A stretch of 64,000 nucleotides of DNA, taken from contig JAIQFZ010000022.1 of assembly GCA_020073015.1 (NCBI GenBank), positions 18,110 to 82,109 on the forward strand, written 5' to 3'. Both the position numbers and the translations under genes were made by a program. This DNA comes from Terriglobia bacterium. Lineage in GTDB: Bacteria > Acidobacteriota > Terriglobia > Terriglobales > Acidobacteriaceae. The notes beneath the pieces are model-generated. The model saw only the letters and a list, made by a program, of their open reading frames with translations, did not search any database and was not told the DNA's origin. Shown piece by piece: positions 1 through 9,361 of this stretch. Numbering within the stretch: position 1 is the stretch's first letter; each line of letters opens with the position of its first letter.

Positions 1-864
1 GAAGTCGCCAATGAGGTGGACCTCCGTCCAGCCGAGCGAATGTGGGTGAAAGGAGCCGACGGAGCGAAGATCGAAGTTTTTATCGTCAAGCCTCACAACT
101 TCGATCCGTCCAGGAAATATCCGCTGATTCTCAACGTGCACGGTGGGCCGCAGATGCAATGGCAGGACGCGTTTCGCGGTGACTGGCAGGTGTATCCCGG
201 AGCCGGCTACGTCGTGGCTTTCGCCAATCCTCATGGATCGACCGGCTACGGCCAGGATTTCACCGCCGAGATTTCCGGAGACCATGGTGGCAAGGTGTTT
301 GAAGACCTGATGAAGGTTACCGACGAACTGGTCAAGCTGCCTTACGTCGACCCCGACCGCGTCGGTGCCATGGGCTGGTCCTACGGCGGCTACATGATGG
401 ACTGGTTCGAAGGCCACACCAACCGCTTCAAGGCCATCGCCTCGATGATGGGGCTCTTCGACTTGCGTTCTTTTTACGGTTCCACCGAGGAGTTGTGGTT
501 TCCCGAGTGGGACCTCAAAGGCCAGCCGTGGAATTCCGAGCAATACGAAAAGTTTTCTCCCTCTTACTACGCGAAAAATTTCAAGACACCCTGCCTCGTC
601 ATCTCCGGCGAGCGCGACTATCGCGTCCCCTACACGCAGTCACTTCAGATGTTCACCTCACTGCAAAAGATGAAGGTGCCTTCCAAATTGATCATCTATT
701 CCAACGCCGGGCACTGGCCCAGTTGGTATGAAATGGCTCTGTACTACACCGCACACCTCGAGTGGTTTCATCAGTATCTGGGAGGAGACCCACCACCCTG
801 GTCCTCGGAACAATTCCTGCGCAACGCCGTCTTCGACCCTGCGACCGGCCAGCGGGTCAAGTAA
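1..864 (+). CDS. S9 family prolyl oligopeptidase-type peptidase, C-terminal part (5' truncated by window edge)
   Basis: The reading frame is open from base 1, so this is the C-terminal 287 codons of a longer gene; the GTG at 16 is an internal Val. It is the alpha/beta-hydrolase catalytic domain of an S9 (acylaminoacyl/dipeptidyl peptidase type) serine protease. An oxyanion-side NVHGGP motif is followed by the nucleophile elbow GWSYGGY (Ser codon at 379). The Asp of SGERDYRVP (codon at 616) and the His of NAGHWPSW (codon at 712) complete a Ser-Asp-His triad in the usual order. Full-length family members are about 650-700 residues with an N-terminal beta-propeller, which would lie upstream. These enzymes cleave short peptides and in this phylum are often exported, but export cannot be judged without the N-terminus. 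The family call is firm; the substrate is unknown. Confidence 0.9.
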   Translation, partial: EVANEVDLRPAERMWVKGADGAKIEVFIVKPHNFDPSRKYPLILNVHGGPQMQWQDAFRGDWQVYPGAGYVVAFANPHGSTGYGQDFTAEISGDHGGKVFEDLMKVTDELVKLPYVDPDRVGAMGWSYGGYMMDWFEGHTNRFKAIASMMGLFDLRSFYGSTEELWFPEWDLKGQPWNSEQYEKFSPSYYAKNFKTPCLVISGERDYRVPYTQSLQMFTSLQKMKVPSKLIIYSNAGHWPSWYEMALYYTAHLEWFHQYLGGDPPPWSSEQFLRNAVFDPATGQRVK

Positions 865-1265
865 CGCATGGGGCGGGCTACTCCGTCTTGGGCCCTTCAC
901 AACTTGCGGAAAAACTCGATCTGGCACTTGATTTTGGGTGGCGCAGTGTTTTAGCCCCGCGATAGAGGCTTATCTTGCCGAGGCTTTAGCCACTGCGGTC
1001 AGGCCGCCGCCAGAAAAACACTTTTTCCGCGAGTTGGCTGGTTTCTGTGCATCACCGTGCGCGGTGACCGGCATCATTGCTGTTCCCCGGGCACGGAAGG
1101 ACAATAGACCGCGTCGAGATATTCTTTGCTAGCCGCGAAGCGGTCGACCCACGACCGCAAGCCGTTCCGAGCGCCTTCCACTGCGGCTTCTTGATCGTTG
1201 GTGGCGGCAGAAGGCTGCTTTGAGCAGGCCGTCGGGTACCTCCGCCCGCATGGATGGAGGAAGTC
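865..1265. other. 401-bp intergenic stretch without a recognisable gene
   Basis: Only short open frames on both strands occur here, without a ribosome site or recognisable protein sequence. The last ten bases carry a GGAGG that serves the next gene. No terminator hairpin with a T-run was found after the peptidase gene. Confidence 0.6.
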
Positions 1266-2549
1266 ATGCCTCGCAAGCTTGTCTTTTGCTTCCTATTGGG
1301 CGTCATCACGGCATCGGTAGGGATGAGCGCTCACTCCCAGTCGCGCTCCAACCTCTTCCGCGACAAGCAGAACCGTTTCACGGTAAGCGTACCGCAGGGT
1401 TGGACCGCCGCGCCGCTGGATGACAACACGGTCCAAGTCGCATCCCCGCCCGCTTATGTCACCATTTTCGCTCTGCGAACCGGTGCCGATGCGCAAGCCA
1501 TCGTCTCGCAGTTGATGGCGCAGATCGGGCCGCAATGGCAAGATCTGGAGCAGGTGCGCGCCGATCAGACCACGGTAAGCGACCGGCCAGCCTACAGCGT
1601 GGTGTATAGCGGAGCGAACCCGAAGGGCGTCCGGTCCGCCCTGCGAATCATCGGATTGACACTGGGCAATGACGGGTACGCGCTGATGTTTTCCGTCCCG
1701 GTGGATCGTTTTGATGCCCTGAAGCCGGCTCTCGACCGCATCGAGCGAAGCTTCTCGGTAGCTAAGACAGGCGGCGCGGTGAGCGCTGGTCCGGCACAAG
1801 TGACCGCGCCCCGGCTGGGGTCCAAGCCCCCTGTTCAGCAAGCCGCGAAGATTCCACGAGGCGGAGTTCCTGTTCATCCCGTACGAGCGGGGTATTGCAA
1901 CGCGATGGCGCCCGCCGATTGGAAGGTGACCGGCGTCCTGCCCGATGGCAAGGGCTTCTCCCTGAGCAACGGCGATTTTTCAGCGGCCTATACCATCGAG
2001 GGCCTCACTGCGGAATTTATACAGATGGGGCGGCCCGCTTGCGCTGATCCACGCGTTTGCGTGCAGAGCAAGGTCGCGGAGATTGCCCAGATGAGCGGGC
2101 AGGGACCGATCCTGCAGGCGTCCCAGATCCAACAGTATGGCGATATGTTTGTCCAGGAATTCGATACCGCATCCCGCCACACGGTTGCGATGTATTCTGC
2201 TTACCCGATGTCGATGGGCGGTTATGTCCTTGTATTCCGTTCCGCCGTGGGACTGAAAGACCGCTGGCAGTCCTATGGAACAAACGCGATTCTGGTCGCC
2301 GGATCGATCCGCTGCCAGGCGCAGTACAGGCCTTCCCCGGCTGTGGATGTCGGGTCACGCGGGGGATCGTCGGGAGACTCGACGTACAATGTGCAGCTTG
2401 GAACCGAGTATGCCTACGATCCGGAGACGGGAGAAGTTTTCTTGATGAAACATGCGGACGACTGGATGGAGACCGGCCCGGACGGGCCCGGATATTACCG
2501 TCAGACTCCCGGCGGCTCCCGGAAACTGGTGCCCGGACTGCCGCGGTAG
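1266..2549 (+). CDS. secreted two-domain protein of unknown function
   Basis: I chose the ATG at 1266 over the in-frame ATG at 1254 because GGAGG sits 5 bases before it and the product then starts with a clean signal peptide (MPRKLVFCFLLG..., small residues near SAHSQ). The mature protein seems to hold two alpha/beta modules. The first (about residues 30-165) opens with an NRFTVSVPQGW segment reminiscent of PsbP/DUF1795-like folds. The second (about 215-350) has a similar AGYCNAMAPADWKV opening and four Cys. A Gly/Ser-rich linker follows, and the tail contains TEYAYDPETGEVFLMKHADDWMETGP, a segment that looks like an independent ligand-binding hairpin. Nothing nearby indicates a pathway. Existence and export are well supported; the PsbP-like label is only a resemblance. 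Confidence 0.75.
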   Translation: MPRKLVFCFLLGVITASVGMSAHSQSRSNLFRDKQNRFTVSVPQGWTAAPLDDNTVQVASPPAYVTIFALRTGADAQAIVSQLMAQIGPQWQDLEQVRADQTTVSDRPAYSVVYSGANPKGVRSALRIIGLTLGNDGYALMFSVPVDRFDALKPALDRIERSFSVAKTGGAVSAGPAQVTAPRLGSKPPVQQAAKIPRGGVPVHPVRAGYCNAMAPADWKVTGVLPDGKGFSLSNGDFSAAYTIEGLTAEFIQMGRPACADPRVCVQSKVAEIAQMSGQGPILQASQIQQYGDMFVQEFDTASRHTVAMYSAYPMSMGGYVLVFRSAVGLKDRWQSYGTNAILVAGSIRCQAQYRPSPAVDVGSRGGSSGDSTYNVQLGTEYAYDPETGEVFLMKHADDWMETGPDGPGYYRQTPGGSRKLVPGLPR

Positions 2550-2818
2550 CCGAACTCGGACGGCAATCTCGCAGGAGATGGCGAATCCGGTCGAAAGGGT
2601 TGCACCGATACGGCAGGTGCCGGGCGACCTTTGGGGACATTTCCTGCACCCGAAAAAATAAAAGAGCCCCTCCCCATCCCCCTGCATCTCATCACTATCA
2701 GGCTTAGTTTGATTTGCCCCATTTTGGGCTGGACCCGCCGAAACTCTCTGCGTCGCCACCTCACAGTAGCCAGCAATCTTCTCAGCAGGAAATTCACAAA
2801 GGAACAAGGTAATACCCA

Positions 2819-3019
2819 ATGGAACAAGGAACCGTGAAGTGGTTCAACGACGCGAAAGGGTACGGCTTTCTGAGCCGTCCCACCGGGGAGGACGTATTCG
2901 TCCATTTCTCCGCTGTCCAGTCGAGCGGCTTTAGGAGCCTCTCGGAAGGTCAGGCCGTGCAGTTCGAGGTCGTCAAAGGCCCGAAAGGTTGGCAAGCCGA
3001 GAACGTACAAGTCCTGTAG
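2819..3019 (+). CDS. cspA: cold shock domain protein (CspA family)
   Basis: A 66-residue single cold-shock domain of normal family length. It starts [17 protein letters not shown], with the RNP1 motif KGYGFLSR and the RNP2 motif DVFVHFSAV. These aromatic and basic residues bind single-stranded RNA or DNA, and the family acts as an RNA chaperone or antiterminator in the cytoplasm. The gene stands alone, about 270 bp after its neighbour. That leaves room for the long 5' leader that often controls csp mRNA, although no specific leader structure was identified. A stable hairpin follows the stop codon. Whether it is cold-induced cannot be told. Confidence 0.95.
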   Translation: MEQGTVKWFNDAKGYGFLSRPTGEDVFVHFSAVQSSGFRSLSEGQAVQFEVVKGPKGWQAENVQVL

Positions 3020-3028
3020 ACTGTAAAT

Positions 3029-3065
3029 GGGACACCCCACCCTGCGGCTTTTGCCCAGGGTGGGG
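3029..3065 (+). terminator. hairpin after cspA, also a dispersed repeat copy
   Basis: CCCCACCCTG (3035-3044) pairs perfectly with CAGGGTGGGG (3056-3065) around an 11-base loop. There is no T-run, so factor-independent termination is uncertain. The same word series (GGGAC-CCCCACCCT-CGGCTT-CAGGG) recurs at 11543-11577, so this is also a member of a short interspersed family. Confidence 0.55.
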
Positions 3066-3106
3066 GTTCCTGTTACCGTCACCGTTGACCCCAGAAAAGA
3101 GGGCGT

Positions 3107-3301
3107 TTGCCCAAGCATTTGTGTTTGCAGTGTGGTGGTGAGCTGGCTCTATCCTTCAACCCCTCGCGGATGAACGTGGTGAACGCTGCGCGGACCCCGA
3201 TGACGGGATGGCGATGCAGTACCTGCGGATCCACTTTTAGCAGCGAACAACTCCGGGTGGCCAAGGTTAAGGCCGCTGTAGCCACGGTCGCCAACCCATG
3301 A
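3107..3301 (+). CDS. small zinc-ribbon-like protein
   Basis: A 64-residue frame from a TTG start preceded by GAGGG. Two CxxC pairs, CLQC near residue 6 and CSTC near residue 38, are spaced as in a rubredoxin- or zinc-ribbon knuckle, with a short basic helix after them. A four-Cys metal site is the only visible functional clue. It lies between cspA and a coiled-coil protein in the same direction. The TTG start is the weak point, since no ATG exists in this frame before the first Cys pair. Confidence 0.5.
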   Translation: MPKHLCLQCGGELALSFNPSRMNVVNAARTPMTGWRCSTCGSTFSSEQLRVAKVKAAVATVANP

Positions 3302-3361
3302 TCGTCCGTTACCCGAGGCATTCTGAGCCCGGCTTCGAGGTTATTGGTATATCCTAAGTCT

Positions 3362-3631
3362 ATGGATCATCTAGGAGTTCTTCAGAAAAAGATCGTGAGC
3401 CTGCGGGCTGAGATTGCTGAAATCCATGAGCTGAACCAGCAGTATCGGCAGCGAAAGGGCAATGGAACCGCGGACCAGGTCGCTCACGGGCAGAGGCATG
3501 AACGGCTCCAGGAAATCCAGAAGGAACTCGGTCGTCTGGCCGCCCTCGGCCGATCCGTGGTGTCGATCAGTGAGGTACGGGAACAGAACCACGTCCGCCT
3601 GCAACAAATCAAGGATAAGCGCGCTTCCTGA
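3362..3631 (+). CDS. small coiled-coil protein, function unknown
   Basis: The ATG at 3362 gives an 89-residue, highly charged protein. Nearly all of it (about residues 5-85) has heptad-like spacing of Leu, Ile and Val, with a basic/Gln-rich middle (NQQYRQRKGNG), so a two-helix coiled coil is likely. There is no signal peptide or membrane segment. An in-frame TTG at 3344 would add six residues but has no better ribosome site. It is not recognised as a named family. It lies in the same direction as the zinc-ribbon gene about 60 bp upstream. Confidence 0.55.
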   Translation: MDHLGVLQKKIVSLRAEIAEIHELNQQYRQRKGNGTADQVAHGQRHERLQEIQKELGRLAALGRSVVSISEVREQNHVRLQQIKDKRAS

Positions 3632-3729
3632 GCGCGCTCCGCAACTCTCAATCTGCCGATTGGTTTTGTCGTCCCGACACCCTGAGTGAAGCCGAAGAGG
3701 ACGGATCTGCAGTTCGCCGCAACGAGCCG

Positions 3730-4725
3730 CTAGGTGCCAAGCCGCTTCGCCACCAAGCAATACAACTCCACCGCCTCCAGCAGTTGCTTCTTGGTAACGT
3801 ATTCGCCCTCGGTGTGGGCGACGTGGATCGAGCCCGGCCCCAGCAGCAGCGGCTCGCCCCAGTTCCCCAGCGACGGGATATCGGTGGTGAAAGCCGCGAC
3901 CATCGTCGGCAGGCCGTCCAGGGTCCGCAGGCGCATGAACGGAGCCTCGCGCGTGAAGTGGACCTCCACGAGTTCGCTGACCGCGTCGGTAATCTGCCGC
4001 CGCAGTTCATCCGACGGACCCACCAGGCGATAGAAAACGTCGGCCTTGGCGAAGTCGGAAATCACGTTCCTCGCCCGTCCTCCTTCAATCGTGCCCACGT
4101 TTCTCGTGCAGGGTCCAACGTCGGGGCTCTCGGGAAGCTTCATGGTGCGCAAACGGTGCAGAGCCTCCACCAGCTTGTCGATTGCCGACTCGCCCAATTC
4201 CGGATAGGCCGAATGCGCCATCTTTCCTCGCGCCGTCAGTTCCACGTGCAGGGAGCCTTTGCTGGCCAGCGCCAGGCGGTTATCCGTAGGCTCACCGTTC
4301 ATCATGAAGCGTGCCCCGATTGGCTGCTCGTTCGCCTTCTTCGCGCCGATCGAGTCGCGTTCCTCGCCCACCAGAAACAGCAATCCAACGAAGACGCCGG
4401 CCGCGCGCAACTTCTCAGCCGCAATGATCTGCGCAGCAAGGATCCCTTTCGCGTCACAAGACCCACGCCCGTAGATGCACGCGTCGTCCTCCGACGACGC
4501 GATGAAGGGAGGCACGGTGTCCATGTGGGTGGAGAAAACTATCTCGGGTCGCGCATGTCCAGGCCAGGTCGCCAACACGTTGGCGCGCGTACCTTCGACC
4601 GGCATCTTCTGCGCGTCGAATCCGCGCCGCCGCAGCTCTTCGTAGAGGAAGTCTCCGACCACACCTTCGTTCGGAGTCGTGGATTCAATATCAATCAGCC
4701 GGCGCGTCAGCGCGAAGAGATCCAT
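3730..4725 (-). CDS. M20 family metallopeptidase (ArgE/DapE-like)
   Basis: I placed the start at the ATG at 4725 (MDLFALTRRLIDIES), which matches the family N-terminus; the 18-codon extension to 4779 reads as leader sequence. The di-zinc site is visible: THMDTVPP (about residue 75, His and Asp ligands), GRGSCDAKG (bridging Asp), GEERDS (general-base Glu and ligand) and a C-terminal HVAHTEGEYV with the last His. The lid domain (about 155-270) carries an AHSAYPELGESAI segment as in acetylornithine deacetylase and succinyl-diaminopimelate desuccinylase. It hydrolyses an amide bond of an N-acyl amino acid or dipeptide in the cytoplasm. It stands alone on the minus strand, so argE, dapE or another M20 activity cannot be decided. 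Confidence 0.88.
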   Translation of the reverse strand: MDLFALTRRLIDIESTTPNEGVVGDFLYEELRRRGFDAQKMPVEGTRANVLATWPGHARPEIVFSTHMDTVPPFIASSEDDACIYGRGSCDAKGILAAQIIAAEKLRAAGVFVGLLFLVGEERDSIGAKKANEQPIGARFMMNGEPTDNRLALASKGSLHVELTARGKMAHSAYPELGESAIDKLVEALHRLRTMKLPESPDVGPCTRNVGTIEGGRARNVISDFAKADVFYRLVGPSDELRRQITDAVSELVEVHFTREAPFMRLRTLDGLPTMVAAFTTDIPSLGNWGEPLLLGPGSIHVAHTEGEYVTKKQLLEAVELYCLVAKRLGT

Positions 4726-5038
4726 TGACGGAATCTTATCAGCGATGGGTGGCCTCACCCCGATCAGAACAGGATCCAAAGACAGTTCTGATCTGGGAAT
4801 TGCCCGAAGACCTTCCCATTTCGGAGCGCAGCTCTTGCTCGAATCACAGAATTAGAAGAAATTCATGGCCCCGCCGAACTAGGATGGGTTCGTAGCGATT
4901 CTGCCGAGAGATCTGTTCATGGCTCTGGCTCCAGATTGCGCTGCATTCTGAAGACTCTCCCCCGCCGCGGCCCGAAACTGCACTATCCACCGCGTTCGCA
5001 AGTTTGCGCGTCTCTTTCCTGCCCAACAGGAGGCATCC
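4726..5038. other. divergent intergenic region (313 bp)
   Basis: This separates the minus-strand peptidase from the plus-strand secreted protein, so both promoters should lie here. No convincing -35/-10 pair, operator or RNA structure was recognised. A clear ribosome site, AGGAGG, ends the region ahead of the ATG at 5039. Confidence 0.5.
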
Positions 5039-8000
5039 ATGAACGCTCCAAGACTCCCGATCCGACCCTTTCATCTCGTGATTTTGGCCCTACTCTGCGT
5101 CCCGGTGCTCGCACAAACCGTTAAGCTCAGCCCCGCCAGTCTGTCGTTCGGCAACCAGGTGATCTCTGGTACTAGTGCCACCAAGAGTGCGACGCTAACC
5201 AACAGCGATAAAGTGAACTCGCTGACCATCGACGACATCGAAGCCAGCGGCAACTATGCGCAGACCAACAACTGCGGCAGCGCTCTGGCGCCCGGGGCAA
5301 AGTGCACCATCAGCGTGACCTTCACCCCCCTTTTGCCGGGAGCGATCACCGGCGAAATCACCTTCCAGGACAACGCCGCCAACAGTCCGCAAATGGTCAA
5401 CCTGTCCGGCACCGGCATTTATCCTCTGTCTTTCAAGCCGACCTCGTTAAGTTTCGGTACGGTCTCTGTCGGTAACACCTCCACCGCGCAGACCATCACT
5501 CTTACGAACAATCGGAGTTCCGCCCTCAGTCTCAGCTTCATTGCCAGCGGGAATTTTGCGGTCGCAGGAAGTGGCACCCCTTGCGGAGCCAGCTTGGCGT
5601 CCAAGACCAGCTGCACCATTGGCGTGACCTTCTCTCCAACCACAGCGGGAACTATCAAAGGAGCGTTAACCCTGATCCATAGTGCCGCCTTCAGCCCGCA
5701 AGAAGTCGGCCTGACCGGAACCGGCTCCGGCAGCGTCACCGCCCCGCTGAAAATCGCGCCCGTCAGTTTGAGTTTCACGAGTGTCGTGGGCGCGGCCAGC
5801 GCAGCGAAGACTGCCACCATCACCAACACCAGGGCCTCGCCCGTCACCATCAACAGTATTTCCGCCAGCAGCGTGTACACATGGACGGGAAGTGGAGGAA
5901 CTCCCTGTGCGCCCGGAACTCTGGCCGCCGGCGCCAAGTGCACGCTCGCGGTCACCTACACCCCTACGGTGCCCGGAACAGACACAGGCGCTGTCACCAT
6001 CAGCTACACGGGAAGCACCAGCCCGCAAATGCTCAAGCTGAGCGGCAAGAGCCTCATGCCCGTCACCTTCTCTCCAACCAGTCTGACGTTCTCGGCGCAG
6101 CCGGTAGGCGTGCCCAGCCCGCCCAAGACCGTTACTCTGACCAACAATCAGAGCGCCGCCCTTGCCCTCACCAGCATCGTGACCAGCGGGCAGTACGGCA
6201 TAGTCTCGGCGGGGAGCAATCCCTGCGGAAACAGTGTCCCAGCCAAGGGGAGCTGCACGATCGGTGTCGCCTTCACCCCGGTCTCGGCGGCCACCATCAA
6301 GGGTGTGGTCACCATTTCGCACGGCGCTCTTTTCAGCCCACAGGAGATCAAACTCACCGGCACGGGCAAGGCGCCCTCGACCGTGGCCCGTTTTGCAATC
6401 TTCCCTGACAACGATTACAAAACTCTCTCCGTGTACAGCATTGATGCCGGCACCGGAAAGATGCGCCCGAACGGCCAACGCCTGGTCGGACCCGACCTTT
6501 ACACCAACCCAGCATTGGCGGTGGTTCATCCGTCGGGCAAGTTCGTGTACACAGAGGCTGGCTTCATCGGCATTTACGGATACACCGTCAACGCGGATGG
6601 CTCGTTGAGCCCGGTCCCGGGTTCGCCGTTTAGCGCATCGCGACCCGCAAACCTGGCGATCGCACCGAATGGCAAGTTCTTCTACATGCTGGACTCTGCA
6701 ACCCTGCGGGGCTTCACCGTCAACCCAACGTCGGGGTCCTTGACCCCAATCTCCGGGATGCCTTCGATCACCTTCAGCGGTAGAGCGATGACGTTTGATC
6801 CCGCGAGCAAGTTCCTCTACGCGCAGGTCGACGGAGGGTACGAAGACACGACCATCCTGGTCTTCGCCATCGACAGTGGGACGGGTGTTCTGACGAGTGT
6901 GCAAAGTATTCTGGCTCCCGGCACCGGCCGTTCGAGTGGAATGGCCGTCGATCCTTCGGGAAAGTTTCTTTACGCCACCGGCTTCGACCATGGGGCGGTG
7001 GACGCCTTCACGATTAATTCGGCCACGGGCGAACTGACGCTCATCGCCGGCTCGCCCTTCATCGGAGGCTATCCCGGGGAGTCACTCTCGGTGGATCCGC
7101 TGGGCAAATACGTGTACGCAGGCAACCGCGGCGGAGTAACTATGTACGCCATCAACAGCTCGACCGGCGCACTCACAGAAATTGAAGGTTCTCCTTTCCT
7201 GACCAGCCTGGGAGAACTGGGCAGCATCGCTCCCGATCCCACCGGAAAATTCCTGTACATCGACCATAACTGGGCGATGACCGCCGTCGCGGTGGACCGC
7301 TCGGCCGACACGCTGACCGTCCTCAACACTGTCAAAACGCGCAGCACTTCCGGTTCGGGGCGCTGGTCTCGCTTCCAGATCAGTACCGGTCCAACCGCAC
7401 TCGGCTACACGCCGAAGTTTGCCTACGTGCTCAATAACACGGCCAACAGTGTCTCGGCCTATACCATCAACGCCACCAGCGGAGCCCTGACCCAGGTGGG
7501 TTCGGCAGTAGCCACGGGCGGAAACAATCCTCAGGCGATGGCCACCGACTGGTTCGGAAAGTTTCTCTACGTAGTGAACCAGGACTCAAGCACCGTCTCT
7601 GCCTTCAAGGTCAATCCCACGACCGGAGCGCTGAGCGTGGTTTCGGGCTCGCCTTATGCCACCGGACCCGCGCCTACGGGAGTGGCGGTGGAAACTTCGG
7701 GCCGCTTCGTGTACGTGGCGAATTCCGGAGATGAAAGCCTCACCATCTACTCGATTGATCCCACAACGGGAGGACTCACGCAGTCCGGCATGGCCTTGGG
7801 AGTCGGCCAATGCACGGGAGCGCGCTCGCTTACCGTGGACTGGAAAGGCCGCGATCTATACGAGGTGTGCGCCGCTTCTAACAAGACGCTGCAGCGCGCG
7901 ATTGATGCGGCGACCGGCTTGCTGAGCACGCCTCAGCCATTTGCTCACGGCGGGATCTCATTCAACCTGAGCCCGTACGGAGCAGCTTCTCCGTACCCGA

Positions 8001-8437
8001 CGTACTGGCACAGCTATGCCTACCAGGTCATCCCAGCGGATCAAGCCATCAACCAGTTCCTGGTGGGCAACGTCGGTGACCTCTACTTCGTGAGTGCAGG
8101 CCCGACGGGAGTCAATCAGGGCATGACCCTGGATCCGCTGAACCGCTTTGCATACGCGGCAAATTCCTCGGCAAACAACATCCGGGCTTACATGATCGAC
8201 CCCGCTACCGGCACTCTCACACAAGTGCCGGGTTCGCCTTGGGGCGCGGGCACGTTTCCCGTCGCCGCTGCGGAGGATGCGACCGGCCGATTCCTCTACG
8301 TGGTCAACCGCGATTCCAACACCGTGTCGGGCTTCACGATTGACCAGAGCACCGGTGCGCTGACGCCGACGTCGCCGTCGACCTTCAGTACGGGGACTCA
8401 TCCCGTGGCTTTGGTCACGACATGGGCGCTGCAGTAG
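5039..8437 (+). CDS. secreted choice-of-anchor-D (ASH) and beta-propeller protein
   Basis: A 1132-residue protein with a signal peptide (hydrophobic HLVILALLCVPVLAQ) and AGGAGG before the ATG. Residues about 25-450 are four tandem Ig-like choice-of-anchor-D/ASH repeats, each about 105 residues. Each has LSFG/LTFS, T-LTN and CTI-V-FTP followed by G-(I/L)-LTGTG, and paired Cys in the NxCG...CTI positions. From about 455 to the end come repeated 40-55-residue blades of the type DPSGKFLYA...TINSATGELT, a lactonase/YVTN-like seven-bladed propeller, probably two in tandem. Such proteins are exported, and the propeller may bind or scaffold rather than catalyse. No catalytic residues for 6-phosphogluconolactonase were identified. 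A strong terminator follows, so it is monocistronic. Confidence 0.88.
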   Translation: MNAPRLPIRPFHLVILALLCVPVLAQTVKLSPASLSFGNQVISGTSATKSATLTNSDKVNSLTIDDIEASGNYAQTNNCGSALAPGAKCTISVTFTPLLPGAITGEITFQDNAANSPQMVNLSGTGIYPLSFKPTSLSFGTVSVGNTSTAQTITLTNNRSSALSLSFIASGNFAVAGSGTPCGASLASKTSCTIGVTFSPTTAGTIKGALTLIHSAAFSPQEVGLTGTGSGSVTAPLKIAPVSLSFTSVVGAASAAKTATITNTRASPVTINSISASSVYTWTGSGGTPCAPGTLAAGAKCTLAVTYTPTVPGTDTGAVTISYTGSTSPQMLKLSGKSLMPVTFSPTSLTFSAQPVGVPSPPKTVTLTNNQSAALALTSIVTSGQYGIVSAGSNPCGNSVPAKGSCTIGVAFTPVSAATIKGVVTISHGALFSPQEIKLTGTGKAPSTVARFAIFPDNDYKTLSVYSIDAGTGKMRPNGQRLVGPDLYTNPALAVVHPSGKFVYTEAGFIGIYGYTVNADGSLSPVPGSPFSASRPANLAIAPNGKFFYMLDSATLRGFTVNPTSGSLTPISGMPSITFSGRAMTFDPASKFLYAQVDGGYEDTTILVFAIDSGTGVLTSVQSILAPGTGRSSGMAVDPSGKFLYATGFDHGAVDAFTINSATGELTLIAGSPFIGGYPGESLSVDPLGKYVYAGNRGGVTMYAINSSTGALTEIEGSPFLTSLGELGSIAPDPTGKFLYIDHNWAMTAVAVDRSADTLTVLNTVKTRSTSGSGRWSRFQISTGPTALGYTPKFAYVLNNTANSVSAYTINATSGALTQVGSAVATGGNNPQAMATDWFGKFLYVVNQDSSTVSAFKVNPTTGALSVVSGSPYATGPAPTGVAVETSGRFVYVANSGDESLTIYSIDPTTGGLTQSGMALGVGQCTGARSLTVDWKGRDLYEVCAASNKTLQRAIDAATGLLSTPQPFAHGGISFNLSPYGAASPYPTYWHSYAYQVIPADQAINQFLVGNVGDLYFVSAGPTGVNQGMTLDPLNRFAYAANSSANNIRAYMIDPATGTLTQVPGSPWGAGTFPVAAAEDATGRFLYVVNRDSNTVSGFTIDQSTGALTPTSPSTFSTGTHPVALVTTWALQ

Positions 8438-8453
8438 GCTGAAACTGTTCCTA

Positions 8454-8488
8454 AGGCCGGTCTGCATTTCTGGGCCGGCCTCTTTTTC
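8454..8488 (+). terminator. rho-independent terminator
   Basis: The arms AGGCCGG (8454-8460) and CCGGCCT (8475-8481) are followed by CTTTTT. It lies 17 bp after the stop of the propeller protein gene. Confidence 0.8.
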
Positions 8489-8615
8489 TGCTCCGGGGAC
8501 CATCCGAATTCGTTCCACGACAAGTGGTACGCCCGATTTCTGGCGAAACCGGCGTACACAGGATACGGTCTTTGCCCACAATTGCCGCTGGCGCCGCAGG
8601 ATGTAATCTGGAACG

Positions 8616-9278
8616 GTGAACTCCGAAAACGCGAGTATCCGCTCGCTCTCCCTGCCCGGCCCTGCCGGGCGGCTTGAAGCGCTGCTGAATGCCGGATCGC
8701 CCAACGCGACCCATGCAGCGGTCGTCTGTCATCCCCACCCGCTCTTCGGCGGCACGCTGCACAACAAGGTTGTCTTCCACACGATGAAAGCGCTCAACAA
8801 CTTCGGATTCCCCGTGCTGCGTTTTAACTTTCGCGGCACCGGACTGAGCGAAGGCGAGCACGCGAACGGCATCGGGGAAGGCGACGACGTGCGCGCTGCC
8901 CTCGACTGGCTCGAGCGTGAATTTACTCTGCCCGTAATCTTCGCTGGATTTTCTTTCGGTGCCGCGGTGGGATTACGGGCTGCCTGTGCCGACGACCGGG
9001 TCCGCCTCCTCGTCGCGCTCGGTCTGCCCGCCGTGCCCGTTGAAGACCGGGTCTATGATTTTGATTTCCTGCGCGCCTGCCCCAAGCCAAAACTCTTCGT
9101 CAGCGGATCGCGCGATCAGTTTGGCCCAACCGGAAAACTCGAAGCCCTTGTCCAAACCTTCGCCGATCCGAAGAAGCTGGTCCGGATCGAAGCGGGCGAT
9201 CATTTTTTCGAAGGCAGACTGAAGGAGTTGCGGGCGGCCATCGAAGAGTGGACGCGACTGACCTTGCCGGACTCGTAG
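8616..9278 (+). CDS. alpha/beta hydrolase (COG2945-like)
   Basis: A 220-residue protein from a GTG start. It has the compact alpha/beta-hydrolase layout. VVCHPHPLFGGTLHNKVV (about 36-53) is the hallmark of the COG2945/Tex30-type group, and FNFRGTGLSEG supplies the oxyanion region. GFSFGAA (about residue 110) carries the nucleophile Ser, SGSRDQFG (about 168) the acid, and GDHFFEG (about 196) the His. There is no signal peptide, so it is probably a cytoplasmic esterase or thioesterase of unknown substrate. The stop codon overlaps a copy of a dispersed 22-bp palindrome (9275-9296). The glycerate kinase gene begins 83 bp later and may be co-transcribed. Confidence 0.85.
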   Translation: MNSENASIRSLSLPGPAGRLEALLNAGSPNATHAAVVCHPHPLFGGTLHNKVVFHTMKALNNFGFPVLRFNFRGTGLSEGEHANGIGEGDDVRAALDWLEREFTLPVIFAGFSFGAAVGLRAACADDRVRLLVALGLPAVPVEDRVYDFDFLRACPKPKLFVSGSRDQFGPTGKLEALVQTFADPKKLVRIEAGDHFFEGRLKELRAAIEEWTRLTLPDS

Positions 9279-9296
9279 CGCCGGCGCCTCGCCGGC
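9275..9296. repeat. 22-bp dispersed palindrome, copy 1
   Basis: GTAGCGCCGGC-GCCTC-GCCGGC form. Near-identical copies lie at 11485-11506 and, inverted, at 34266-34287. The GCCGGC arms can pair to form a short hairpin. This copy contains the TAG stop of the hydrolase gene. Confidence 0.7.
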
Positions 9297-9361
9297 AGTC
9301 GGGTGGGCGCCCTCGCCTCGCCATGGCAGCGGTGCGATGGCGTTTCTCTATAATCCCCAAC

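Noticed and set aside
938..1132. 64-codon frame after the S9 peptidase
   Set aside because: No ribosome site, no recognisable sequence pattern, and overlapping open frames of equal quality on both strands.
3784..4728. 314-codon plus-strand frame opposite the M20 peptidase
   Set aside because: His/Arg-rich shadow; the minus strand has the complete zinc-peptidase motif set.
5666..6991. 441-codon open frame on the minus strand inside the ASH/propeller gene
   Set aside because: It is a high-GC shadow of the plus-strand repeats, with no domain, start site or signal sequence of its own.
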